Assembly (NCBI RefSeq): GCF_000336555.1 | Contig: NZ_KB375281.1 | Location: forward strand, 2,778,926-2,842,925 | Length of the DNA: 64,000 bases | DNA from: Afipia clevelandensis ATCC 49720 | GTDB lineage: Bacteria; Pseudomonadota; Alphaproteobacteria; Rhizobiales; Xanthobacteraceae | Reading direction: 5' to 3' | Shown here: in pieces, positions 10,725 to 18,543 of the stretch | Position numbering within the stretch: position 1 is the first letter of the stretch | Layout of the letters: each line of letters begins with the position of its first letter | Position numbers and translations under genes: made by a program | The notes under the pieces: generated by a model | Database searches by the model: none | The model's input: the letters and a program-made list of their open reading frames with translations, nothing else | What the model was told of the DNA's origin: nothing

Positions 10725-10756
10725 TTAACCATCAAAATCAGGTATTTATTAACCAT
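10725..10756 (+). promoter_or_regulatory. Two TTAACCAT boxes upstream of rmuC (CtrA-like half-sites)
   Basis: The octamer TTAACCAT occurs at 10725-10732 and again at 10749-10756 in the AT-rich stretch between the divergent genes def and rmuC. In alphaproteobacteria TTAACCAT is a described CtrA-type recognition half-site. A GAATC (GANTC, CcrM methylation) site lies just downstream near 10789. This is motif matching only; the spacing differs from the classical TTAA-N7-TTAA site. Confidence 0.4.
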
Positions 10757-10807
10757 AAATGTTCCCTGTTCGTTCGCATTCACCGCCGAATCGGGTTACA
10801 AGGAGGC

Positions 10808-12016
10808 ATGAACGAGATTCTTTTTATCCTCGGCGATGTGCCGGTCCGCATGAGTGCCGCCCTGATCGCCTTCGGCGCGCTGGCGCTGTTGCTGCTGCTC
10901 ATCATCGCCATCGTCATCGCACGCTCGGGCGCGAAGGGCGCGGAAGCCGCCATGGCGCAGGCGGTGCGCGCCGACGAACTTGAGGAACGCCTCGCCGAGG
11001 TTCTGCGCATCCAGAATGAAGCTGCGGGCCGCGTCCACGAAATGGGACAGGCGCTGGCCGGACGGCAGGCCGACATGGCGCGCGCCGTCAACGAGCGGCT
11101 GGATTCGGTGACCCACCGCGTCGGCCAGTCGATGGAGCAGACCACGCGCAACACCATGGATTCGCTGCGCGCGCTGCACGAGCGCCTCGGCATCATCGAC
11201 AACGCGCACAAGAATCTCACCGACCTCACCTCGCAGGTGACGACCCTGCGCGACGTGCTCGCCAACAAGCAGTCGCGCGGCGCGTTCGGTCAGGCGCGGA
11301 TGGAAGCCATCGTGCAGGACGGCATGCCGAAGGATTCCTACGCTTTCCAGCACACCCTCTCGAACAGGACCCGCCCGGATTGCGTGATTTTCCTGCCCGA
11401 CCAGCGTCCGCTCTGCGTCGATGCGAAATTCCCGCTGGAAGCCTTCACGGCACTGCGCGACGCACGCACCGACGAGGAAAAGAAAGCCGCGACGCAACGG
11501 CTGCGGCAGGACGTGATGAAGCACGTCAACGACATTGCCGACAAATACCTGATCCCCGGCGAGACGCAGGACACGGCCCTGATGTTCGTGCCATCGGAAT
11601 CCGTCTATGCGGAAATCCACGACGGCTTCGACGACGTGATCCAGAAAGCCTATCGCGCACGGATCGTGCTGGTGTCGCCGTCGCTGCTGATGCTGGCGAT
11701 CCAGGTGATGCAGCAGATTTTGAAGGACGCGCGGATGCGCGATGCCGCCGACCTGATCCGCACCGAGGTGATGCATATGTCGGACGATCTCGGCCGGCTG
11801 CGCGAGCGCGTGCTCAAGCTGCAGAAGGATTTCGGCAACGTGAACGAGGACGTGCGCCAGATCCTGATCTCGGCGGACAAGATCGAGAAGCGCGCGGGCC
11901 GCATCGAGGAACTGGATTTCAGCAAGGGCAGCGAGCCTGCGGATGCACCCCGAGTCGTCTCCTCCAGCGACCTGTTTCCGCCACATCCCCTGCGCAAGCT
12001 GCAGGCGGGAGAGTAA
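10808..12016 (+). CDS. rmuC: DNA recombination protein RmuC family
   Basis: RmuC-family proteins limit recombination at inverted repeats and have a restriction-endonuclease-like domain. The 402-residue product has an N-terminal membrane segment (about residues 14-36, ALIAFGALALLLLLIIAIVI), a long coiled-coil (about 45-150), then the PD-(D/E)xK-like core with RPDCVIFLPDQRPLCVDAKF near residues 190-210. The C-terminus is helical and Pro-containing. The chosen ATG is preceded by AGGAGG with only one base of spacing, so the true start could differ; V11 (10838) or M15 (10850) are alternatives. Confidence 0.9.
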   Translation: MNEILFILGDVPVRMSAALIAFGALALLLLLIIAIVIARSGAKGAEAAMAQAVRADELEERLAEVLRIQNEAAGRVHEMGQALAGRQADMARAVNERLDSVTHRVGQSMEQTTRNTMDSLRALHERLGIIDNAHKNLTDLTSQVTTLRDVLANKQSRGAFGQARMEAIVQDGMPKDSYAFQHTLSNRTRPDCVIFLPDQRPLCVDAKFPLEAFTALRDARTDEEKKAATQRLRQDVMKHVNDIADKYLIPGETQDTALMFVPSESVYAEIHDGFDDVIQKAYRARIVLVSPSLLMLAIQVMQQILKDARMRDAADLIRTEVMHMSDDLGRLRERVLKLQKDFGNVNEDVRQILISADKIEKRAGRIEELDFSKGSEPADAPRVVSSSDLFPPHPLRKLQAGE

Positions 12017-12035
12017 TTTTCCGGTAGCAGCTTCT

Positions 12036-12190
12036 TCCTCCCCTCTCCCCTTGTGGGAGAGGGTGGCGAAATCGAGCAAAGCGAGATTGAGCCGGGTGAG
12101 GGGTTACGATCTCATCGTGGTGTCCATACCCCTCACCCGCTTCGCGGCTGCGCCGCTCAGCACCCTCTCCCACAAGGGGAGAGGGGAAGG
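12036..12190. repeat. Family B long inverted repeat between rmuC and an MFS gene
   Basis: Outer arms of about 28 bases, ctcccctctccccttgtggg (from about 12038) and cccacaaggggagaggggaa (to about 12189), are near-perfect reverse complements. Inner arms gccgggtgagggg and cccctcacccgc also pair. The element occupies nearly all of the gap between the two genes. It resembles the copy at 8311-8423. Confidence 0.8.
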
Positions 12191-12213
12191 TGCGAATCTG
12201 CTAACACCGTCGC

Positions 12214-13593
12214 ATGACAGCACCCGACACCGTAAAAATAGAGCCCGCTGCCAACGCCACATCCCGCGCCTCATGGCGCGAGGCGCTGGCCGTCTATCTG
12301 CAAAAGCGCGTGCTGATCGTGCTGTTCCTCGGCTTCTCGTCGGGGCTGCCGCTGGCGCTGTCCGGTTCGACGCTGCTGGTGTGGATGCGCGAGTCCGGCG
12401 TCGATCTCGGCACCATCGGCCTGTTTGCGCTGGTCGGCACGCCCTACACGCTGAAATTCCTCTGGGCGCCACTGGTGGACGCGCTGCATGTCCCGCTGCT
12501 CACAAGGTGGTTGGGGCGTCGGCGCGGCTGGCTGGTGTTCGCGCAACTGCTTTTGATCGGAGCGATCCTGCTGCTCGCGGTGACCGATCCGGCGCGCTCG
12601 CCATTCTATGTTGCGCTCGGTGCGCTGCTGGTGGCCGCGGCCTCGTCCACGCAGGACATCGTGGTCGATGCGTTCCGTGTCGAAAGCCTGCCCGAAAGTG
12701 AGCAGGCCGCTGGCATGGCGTCCTATGTGGCGGCCTACCGCGTCGGCATGCTGATCTCGACTGCCGGTGCGCTGTTTCTGGTCAGCGGATTTGAATCGAC
12801 CGGCCTCGCCAAATCCGCCGCGTGGATGTGGGGCTATATCGCCATGGCGGCGATGGTGCTGATCGGGATGATCGCGGCGCTCGCCGCCACCGAGCCCGAG
12901 CAGTCACGCCGCGCGGAAGAGGCGACGAGCGGCGAGAGCGCGATCTCCCGCGTCATTAACGCCGCGATCGGCGCCTTCACCGAATTCCTGACCCGCAAGG
13001 ACGTCGGGGCAGTGCTCGCCTTCGTGATCCTGTACAAATTCACCGATTCGTTCTCCGGCACCATGACCGCGCCGTTCGTGATCGATCTCGGCTTCACCCG
13101 CAACGACTATGCCGCCATCGTCAAGGGCGTCGGCCTTGCCGCCACGCTGATTGGCGGATTCGCGGGCGGATTTCTGGCGCGCGCATGGTCGCTGGAAGCG
13201 TGCCTTTGGACCGGCGGCGTGTTGCAGGCGATTTCCAATCTCGCCTTCGCGTGGCTGGCCTTTGTCGGCCACAATCAATGGGCGCTGGCGCTGGCGATCA
13301 CGGTGGAGAATTTCACCGGCGCGATCGGCACCGTGATCTTCGTCGCTTACCTCTCGTCGCTGTGCCAGAGCCCGCTGCACACCGCGACCCAATATGCGCT
13401 GCTCACCGCCTTTGCCGCGATCGGCAGGACTTATCTCTCGGCTGGCGCGGGCTATGCCGCGCAGGCGACCGGCTGGCCTGCGTTCTTCGTGCTCAGTGTG
13501 CTGGTCGCGGTGCCGAGCCTGATCCTGCTGGCCTGGCTGCAGCGGCGCGGACATTTCGAGTCGCTCCGGCGGCGCGAGGCAGCCGCACCATAA
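12214..13593 (+). CDS. AmpG-like MFS permease
   Basis: This 459-residue protein has about 12 to 14 hydrophobic segments and an N-terminal motif LFLGFSSGLPLALSGSTLLVWM, which is characteristic of AmpG/acetyl-CoA-transporter-type MFS members. AmpG proteins import anhydromuropeptides from the periplasm for cell-wall recycling and can influence beta-lactamase induction; whether this copy does so is inferred from family only. The segment FLWAPLVDALHVPLLTRWLG and the cytoplasmic AASSTQDIVVDAFRVE also fit AmpG. The gene lies alone between a repeat and a convergent hydrolase gene. Confidence 0.82.
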   Translation: MTAPDTVKIEPAANATSRASWREALAVYLQKRVLIVLFLGFSSGLPLALSGSTLLVWMRESGVDLGTIGLFALVGTPYTLKFLWAPLVDALHVPLLTRWLGRRRGWLVFAQLLLIGAILLLAVTDPARSPFYVALGALLVAAASSTQDIVVDAFRVESLPESEQAAGMASYVAAYRVGMLISTAGALFLVSGFESTGLAKSAAWMWGYIAMAAMVLIGMIAALAATEPEQSRRAEEATSGESAISRVINAAIGAFTEFLTRKDVGAVLAFVILYKFTDSFSGTMTAPFVIDLGFTRNDYAAIVKGVGLAATLIGGFAGGFLARAWSLEACLWTGGVLQAISNLAFAWLAFVGHNQWALALAITVENFTGAIGTVIFVAYLSSLCQSPLHTATQYALLTAFAAIGRTYLSAGAGYAAQATGWPAFFVLSVLVAVPSLILLAWLQRRGHFESLRRREAAAP

Positions 13594-13597
13594 TCGC

Positions 13598-14167
13598 TCA
13601 GGCCGCCTTCTTCTTCGCAGCCTTGCTGACCAGCGCCGCAATCGGCCCGATGGTCTTGCCAACCATCTTTCTGTAGCCCGCCGCGTTGAAATGCTTGTCG
13701 CCGCCGCCAACGGTGAGCGCCGGATTTTGATGGTCCGCCACGTTGTAAACCGGCGGCCGGATCACATAGCTCTCGATCCCCTTCGCCCGCAGGCGGCTGA
13801 CAATGCCCGCGACGTTGGCCCGAACCTCCGCCATGCTGACGCCCCGGCGGATATCGTTGATGCCGATCCAGATCACCGCCACCCGCGTGCCCGACGGCAC
13901 CGCCGAGTCCAGACGCCCCGCAAGGCCCGAACTGGTATCGCCATTGATGCCGCCATTGCTGACGCTGACATTCAGGCTGCGGGCATTCAGCGCGGCCTGA
14001 AGCTGGCTTGGATAATTCTCGGAGGACGAGATGCCCTTGCCGTAGACATTGCTGTCGCCAATCACCGCGACCTGCACCTGTGCGACCGCAGATTTCACAA
14101 CGGCCGGAGCGACCAAGAAAAGAGCAGTCACGAAGAGAGACGCAAACAGCCTTCGCTGCAATGACAT
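13598..14167 (-). CDS. Secreted SGNH/GDSL-type hydrolase
   Basis: A 189-residue protein with a signal peptide (about residues 1-30, ending AVAQ) and the four SGNH blocks: VAVIGDSNVYG near residue 33 (nucleophile Ser), NGGINGDTSSG near 70 (Gly), WIGINDIRRG near 100 (Asn) and GGDKHFNAAGY near 165 (Asp and His). It is therefore likely a periplasmic esterase, thioesterase or lysophospholipase of the TesA/arylesterase type. The substrate cannot be read from sequence. The Lys/Ala-rich tail is unusual. The ATG at 14167 was chosen because it starts the signal peptide. Confidence 0.85.
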   Translation of the reverse strand: MSLQRRLFASLFVTALFLVAPAVVKSAVAQVQVAVIGDSNVYGKGISSSENYPSQLQAALNARSLNVSVSNGGINGDTSSGLAGRLDSAVPSGTRVAVIWIGINDIRRGVSMAEVRANVAGIVSRLRAKGIESYVIRPPVYNVADHQNPALTVGGGDKHFNAAGYRKMVGKTIGPIAALVSKAAKKKAA

Positions 14168-14234
14168 GACCGCCCCAAAAACCGATGTCCAGAATCGGAA
14201 GACTAGGGCGGGTGTCCGAACACCGTCAAGCGCA

Positions 14235-14645
14235 TCAGTGTCTGGTGACGACACTCCACTTTGTGACGATGGCATCACTGAGCTGTCCGGCGGCCTGCGC
14301 GCAGGAGAGTTCATTGGCCTTCAGCGCAATGCTCTTGCCGATATACGGCTTCAGCGCCGCGGCCTCGGCGTCGCTATTGGTCACGATCTGGAATGTCTCC
14401 GGGCCGGTTTCGAGATTGCACATGCCCGACGGCGGCGGCAGGCGGCGCGGCTCGCTGGTGAGCTGATAGGTGATGACCCGCTTTTTTCTCGGACCGGAAC
14501 GCATCGCCGTCAATTCACCCGACAGCACCTCACCCGTCTTCAGTGGCTTTGCCTTCTGCTGCGCAAGAGCATCGGACGAGATCAGCACGGAGAGACAGCC
14601 GGCGGCGAGCATGGCGGGGGCATTCGCGAACAGACGGAGAAACAT
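14235..14645 (-). CDS. Small secreted protein of unknown function
   Basis: A 136-residue protein with a clear signal peptide (residues 1-28, SVLISSDALAQ) followed by about 105 mostly polar residues with two cysteines (MCNLETG and ELSCAQA) that could form a disulfide. I do not recognise a domain. It sits between recR and the secreted SGNH hydrolase on the same strand and may be cotranscribed with recR, but no functional link is evident. Confidence 0.65.
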   Translation of the reverse strand: MFLRLFANAPAMLAAGCLSVLISSDALAQQKAKPLKTGEVLSGELTAMRSGPRKKRVITYQLTSEPRRLPPPSGMCNLETGPETFQIVTNSDAEAAALKPYIGKSIALKANELSCAQAAGQLSDAIVTKWSVVTRH

Positions 14646-14678
14646 CAGGCTTCCATTTCGTGAATTTCAGGTTGGTTT

Positions 14679-15284
14679 TTAGAACAGCGTCCGCTGCCGC
14701 ATGGCGGCCGACAGTGTCCCCTCGTCGAGATAGTCAAGTTCACCGCCGACCGGCACACCGTGCGCCAGCCGAGTGACCTTGACATTGGCATCCTGCAACA
14801 GGTCGGTGATGTAATGGGCCGTGGTCTGGCCATCCACCGTCGCATTGAGTGCAAGGATGATTTCCGTGACCCGGGGGTCGAGCGCACGCTGCACCAGAGC
14901 GTCGATGGTCAGATCCTGCGGACCGACACCATCGAGCGGCGACAGCGTGGCGCCGAGGACGTGATAAAAACCATTTGTGGCATGAGCGCGTTCGAGCGCC
15001 CATAAATCCGCGACATCCGCCACCACAACGATGATCGACGGATCGCGCCGCGTATCGGTGCAGACGGTGCAGGGATTTTGCGTGTCGATGTTACCACAGG
15101 TGTTGCAGACCTGAATCCTGTCGATCGCCACCTGCAGCGCCGCCGACAGCGGCGTCATCAATGCTTCGCGCTTCTTGATCAGATGCAGCGCGGCGCGGCG
15201 CGCCGAGCGCGGGCCGAGACCCGGCAACCGCGCCAGCAACTGGATCAGACGTTCGATTTCGGGGCCGGCGACCGAGGATGCCAT
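14679..15284 (-). CDS. recR: Recombination mediator protein RecR
   Basis: RecR works with RecO and RecF to load RecA on gapped DNA. In the 201-residue protein the N-terminal helix-hairpin-helix ([16 protein letters not shown], residues 18-33), the four-cysteine zinc site ([18 protein letters not shown], near 57-74), the Toprim domain (about 80-175) and the C-terminal Walker-B-like part are all present. The Toprim acidic residue usually seen as VVE is alanine here (A89, [10 protein letters not shown]). It forms the family-typical cluster dnaX-ybaB-recR on the minus strand. Confidence 0.95.
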   Translation of the reverse strand: MASSVAGPEIERLIQLLARLPGLGPRSARRAALHLIKKREALMTPLSAALQVAIDRIQVCNTCGNIDTQNPCTVCTDTRRDPSIIVVVADVADLWALERAHATNGFYHVLGATLSPLDGVGPQDLTIDALVQRALDPRVTEIILALNATVDGQTTAHYITDLLQDANVKVTRLAHGVPVGGELDYLDEGTLSAAMRQRTLF

Positions 15285-15318
15285 TCGAGAAAGCTCTTAA
15301 AATTCCAACTCTCAACCT

Positions 15319-15397
15319 CGTCATTGCGAGCGGAGCGAAGCAATCCATTCCAAAGGAAAGCTGGATTGCTTCGTCGCTTGCGCTCCTCGCAATGACG
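15319..15397. repeat. Family A palindromic repeat between ybaB and recR
   Basis: The arms cgtcattgcgagcggagcga and its inverted partner (ggattgcttcgtcgcttgcg ... cgcaatgacg) surround a short loop (attccaaaggaaagct). It lies in the ybaB-recR gap and could form a strong mRNA hairpin within this transcription unit. Confidence 0.85.
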
Positions 15398-15413
15398 ATT
15401 GTCAATCACATCT

Positions 15414-15734
15414 CTAGCCGAGGCCCAGCCCCGGAGGCAGGCCGAGCCCGCCGGTCAGCGCCTGCATCTTTTCCTGCATCGCGGCTTCGGCCTTGCGGCG
15501 CGCATCGCCAAGCGCGGTGACGAGGAGGTCTTCGAGAACCTCACGCTCGTCCGCCTTCATCAGCGACGGATCGATCTTCACCGCCTTGACTTCGCCCTTG
15601 GCGGTCATGCGCACGCCGACGAGTCCGCCGCCGGACAGGCCCTCGACCTCGATGGTGTCGAGTTCGTCCTGCAGCGCCTTCATCTTGGACTGAAGCTGCG
15701 CCGCCTGTTTCATCATGCCGAGAAAGTCAGCCAT
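15414..15734 (-). CDS. YbaB/EbfC family nucleoid-associated protein
   Basis: This 106-residue protein matches the YbaB/EbfC family: an N-terminal amphipathic helix ([19 protein letters not shown]), the central strand region [20 protein letters not shown] and a C-terminal helix followed by a Gly/Leu-rich tail ([12 protein letters not shown]). Family members are dimeric, tweezer-like DNA-binding proteins. Its place between dnaX and recR is conserved across many bacteria. Confidence 0.95.
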   Translation of the reverse strand: MADFLGMMKQAAQLQSKMKALQDELDTIEVEGLSGGGLVGVRMTAKGEVKAVKIDPSLMKADEREVLEDLLVTALGDARRKAEAAMQEKMQALTGGLGLPPGLGLG

Positions 15735-15805
15735 GAATTGATCCCTTGTGGTTGATGTCCGGACAAATCATCCGGAATCCGTTTATCTCGTCTGAAATTC
15801 CCGTT

Positions 15806-17671
15806 TTAAAGATCGTCGTCTTCTTCGGCGGCAGCGACAGGACCGGACTCATCGGCGCCGGTGTCGGCGTCCGGCACGATACGCCGCACATCAATCACCT
15901 GCGTGCCGGGAAACTTCGCCATCACCGCCTGCACGCGCGGGTCGGCGTGAATGCCATCGGTGAGTTTTTCCTTCTCCGCCTGCGCCTGCGCGCGCAGGGT
16001 CGGCTCGCCGGCCTCATTGGAAACGATCACGGTCCAGCGCCGACCGGTCCACTGTTCGAGCTTGCGCGACAGATCGTTGACAACGGAGCGCGCGGCGCTG
16101 CGCTCCAGTGCCACTTCCAGCCTGCCGTCTTCCATGCGCACCAGCCGCATGTCGGCTTCCAGCGCGGACTTAAGCTGGATGTCGCGCTTCTCGCTGGCGA
16201 GCGCCACAAGTTCGGCAAACGTATTCAGCCGCCGCACTGGCGCCGCCGCGGCAGGCGCCGGCGCGGGCGTGCTCATCTGCGGACGCGGTGATGTATCGAG
16301 CGCGGGCCGCGAACCGGACGCCACCGCGCGAACCTGCGAACCATCATCGCTTCTGGACGATAACGCGGCTGACGGACCGCGCGGCGCGGCATTGCCGACG
16401 ACATTGCCACCCAGAAGGTGCGAGCCGCCACCATTGGCGTCAATCATCCTGATCGCCTCATCCGGCGTCGGCAGGTCCGCCACATAGGCGATCCGCACCA
16501 GCACCATCTCGGCCGCCGCCTGCGGCCGTGTCGCGGCCTGAACCTCGGCAATGCCCTTGAGCAGCATCTGCCACATCCGCGACAGCACGCGCATCGACAG
16601 CTTGGCCGCGAAATCGCGACCGCGCGTGCGTTCGGTTTCTCCGAGTGCGAGATTCTCCGCCGTCGCGGGAACGACCTTCACCCGCGTCACGAAGTTCACG
16701 AACTCTGCGAGGTCACTGAGCACAACCACCGGATCAGCGCCGGTGTCGTACTGGTCGCGAAACTCCTTGAAGGCCGCGGCGATGTCGCCGCTCGCCAGCG
16801 CCTCGAACAGATCAATGACCCGGGTGCGATCTGCAAGCCCCATCATCTGCCGTACGTCTTCGGCGCGCACCACGCCTGCGGCATGGGCGATCGCCTGATC
16901 GAGCAGCGACAGCGAATCGCGCACCGAACCTTCGGCCGCGCGCGCGATCATCCCCAGCGCTTCAGGCTCGGCCTGCACGCCTTCCTTGGACAGGATGTTC
17001 GACAAATGCGTCATCAGCACATCCGACTCGACCCGCCTCAGATCGAACCGCTGGCAACGCGACAGCACCGTCACCGGGACCTTGCGAATTTCCGTGGTCG
17101 CGAACACGAACTTGGCATGCTCCGGCGGCTCCTCCAGAGTCTTGAGGAAGGCGTTGAACGCCTTCTCGGAGAGCATGTGGACTTCGTCGATAATGTAAAC
17201 CTTGTAGCGCGCGCTGGAGGGCGCGTAACGCACGCCATCGGTAATCTGGCGCACATCGTCGATGCCGGTATGCGATGCCGCGTCCATTTCGAGAATGTCG
17301 ATATGTCGGCTTTCCATGATCGCCTGGCAGTGCACACCCATCTTCGGCATGTGGATGGTCGGCCCCTTCACCGAACCATCCGGCAATTCGTAGTTCAGCG
17401 CGCGGGCCAGAATGCGCGCGGTCGTGGTCTTGCCGACGCCGCGCACGCCGGTGAGAATCCAGGCCTGCGGCACACGTCCCGTCTCGAACGAATTCGAGAT
17501 GGTGCGCACCATGGCTTCCTGGCCGATCAGATCATTGAAATTAGAGGGACGATATTTGCGCGCGAGCACACGGTAACCGGCGCCTGAGGCCGGTGAAGCG
17601 GCAGGCTCTCCGCCGAGCGCGAAACCGGGCTGATCGTCCGAGGCCGCACCGGCAATATCAGCATCGGTCAT
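15806..17671 (-). CDS. dnaX: DNA polymerase III subunit gamma/tau
   Basis: DnaX is the motor of the clamp loader. In the 621-residue product the Walker A GVRGVGKTTTARILARAL is near residue 60, Walker B YIIDEVHMLSEKAFNAFLKT near 140 and sensor 1 FVFATTEIRKVP near 170. A Pro/Ala-rich linker (about residues 430-480) precedes the tau C-terminal region. The usual four-cysteine zinc module after Walker A keeps a single Cys (VHCQAIM). I see no obvious slippery heptamer for gamma production. The ATG at 17671 gives MTDADIAG; the frame stays open to 17725. Confidence 0.95.
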   Translation of the reverse strand: MTDADIAGAASDDQPGFALGGEPAASPASGAGYRVLARKYRPSNFNDLIGQEAMVRTISNSFETGRVPQAWILTGVRGVGKTTTARILARALNYELPDGSVKGPTIHMPKMGVHCQAIMESRHIDILEMDAASHTGIDDVRQITDGVRYAPSSARYKVYIIDEVHMLSEKAFNAFLKTLEEPPEHAKFVFATTEIRKVPVTVLSRCQRFDLRRVESDVLMTHLSNILSKEGVQAEPEALGMIARAAEGSVRDSLSLLDQAIAHAAGVVRAEDVRQMMGLADRTRVIDLFEALASGDIAAAFKEFRDQYDTGADPVVVLSDLAEFVNFVTRVKVVPATAENLALGETERTRGRDFAAKLSMRVLSRMWQMLLKGIAEVQAATRPQAAAEMVLVRIAYVADLPTPDEAIRMIDANGGGSHLLGGNVVGNAAPRGPSAALSSRSDDGSQVRAVASGSRPALDTSPRPQMSTPAPAPAAAAPVRRLNTFAELVALASEKRDIQLKSALEADMRLVRMEDGRLEVALERSAARSVVNDLSRKLEQWTGRRWTVIVSNEAGEPTLRAQAQAEKEKLTDGIHADPRVQAVMAKFPGTQVIDVRRIVPDADTGADESGPVAAAEEDDDL

Positions 17672-17761
17672 GGACTGGTCCGCGATTGTCTCGGCTAGCG
17701 TATCTGGAGAGAGCGCGCGGCGCACGCATCACGCCTTGTCCGCCCGGCGGAAAAGCGAGGT

Positions 17762-17858
17762 AGGAGACTGACGAGCGACCCGATCCGGACCTCGTTAGGG
17801 CTGCTTCCTTCCGGACCTGACCCGGTTGGCGAGTGGCTCGTCCACCGCCAATCTCCCG
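17762..17858 (-). ncRNA. ffs: Signal recognition particle RNA, small bacterial type (4.5S)
   Basis: Read on the minus strand, the sequence contains the hallmark SRP domain IV loop ggtcaggtccggaaggaagc followed by agcc. The flanking gacgagc ... gctcgtc and ggaga ... tctcc segments pair to close a rod of about 97 bases. The RNA binds Ffh and guides membrane proteins. Exact ends are estimated from the terminal pairing. It lies just upstream of dnaX in the same orientation, a placement seen in many bacteria. Confidence 0.93.
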
Positions 17859-18086
17859 GTCCCTATTTGGGGCCAAATCCGCCGGAAAGCAAGCGCCGGG
17901 CGGCGGTTCGCACCGCCTTGTTTCGGCTTGCGAAATCGGCCGTTTTCAGGGCCGCGTGGCTTGAGACGGACGCCTGCTTGCCCCGATTGCGCAAGGGCAT
18001 GGAAGCTCCGCGCGCAACCTGCCATGAGAAGTGTTGTTCGCGGCCCTGCTCTCTGCAAAATTGCCGGAACTGTTTCGGGAATCCCT

Positions 18087-18506
18087 ATGTCCGCTTCCGC
18101 CTGGTCGCTCCACCACATCCTCGAAAAAGACACCCTCAACATCGGCGACCTGCCGCTGTCGCGCGTGCTTGTCATCAAGGACGCCAACTATCCCTGGCTG
18201 CTGCTGGTGCCGCGCCGCCCGGATACCGTCGAACTCATCGACCTGAACGAGATCGAGCAGGCGCAACTGACCACCGAGATCAACCGCGTCGCCCGTGCGC
18301 TGAAGGACATCACCAAGCCCGACAAGCTGAACATCGCGGCATTGGGCAATGTCGTTCCGCAATTGCATGTTCACATCATCGCACGCCGGACCACGGACGC
18401 GGCATGGCCGCGCCCGGTCTGGGGCGTGGTACCGCCGCTGGCGCACGATCCGCAGGAAGTCGAAACCTTCATCGCCGCGCTCCGCCGCAAGATCTGGCTG
18501 AGTTGA
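18087..18506 (+). CDS. HIT-family hydrolase
   Basis: A 139-residue histidine-triad protein, expected to hydrolyse or transfer nucleotidyl groups. The fold signature runs from the N-terminal HHILEKDTL through NYPWLLLVPRRP to the active-site strand PQLHVHIIARR near residue 92. In the usual HxHxH motif the first histidine is glutamine (Q92) while H94 and the probable nucleophile H96 remain. I chose the ATG at 18087; a longer open frame upstream overlaps the SRP RNA locus and is not family-like. Partner and substrate are unknown. Confidence 0.85.
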   Translation: MSASAWSLHHILEKDTLNIGDLPLSRVLVIKDANYPWLLLVPRRPDTVELIDLNEIEQAQLTTEINRVARALKDITKPDKLNIAALGNVVPQLHVHIIARRTTDAAWPRPVWGVVPPLAHDPQEVETFIAALRRKIWLS

Positions 18507-18543
18507 GAGCTCGCGCCCACACTGAAAATCAGGCTGACAATCA

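Noticed and set aside
10796-12079. 427-codon minus-strand frame opposite rmuC
   Set aside because: His/Gln/Val-rich shadow starting in a repeat, no domains; rmuC has TM, coiled coil and nuclease core.
12690-12760. Possible frameshift or second gene in the AmpG-like region
   Set aside because: The 459-codon plus frame is continuous with membrane segments throughout; alternative frames lack hydrophobic pattern.
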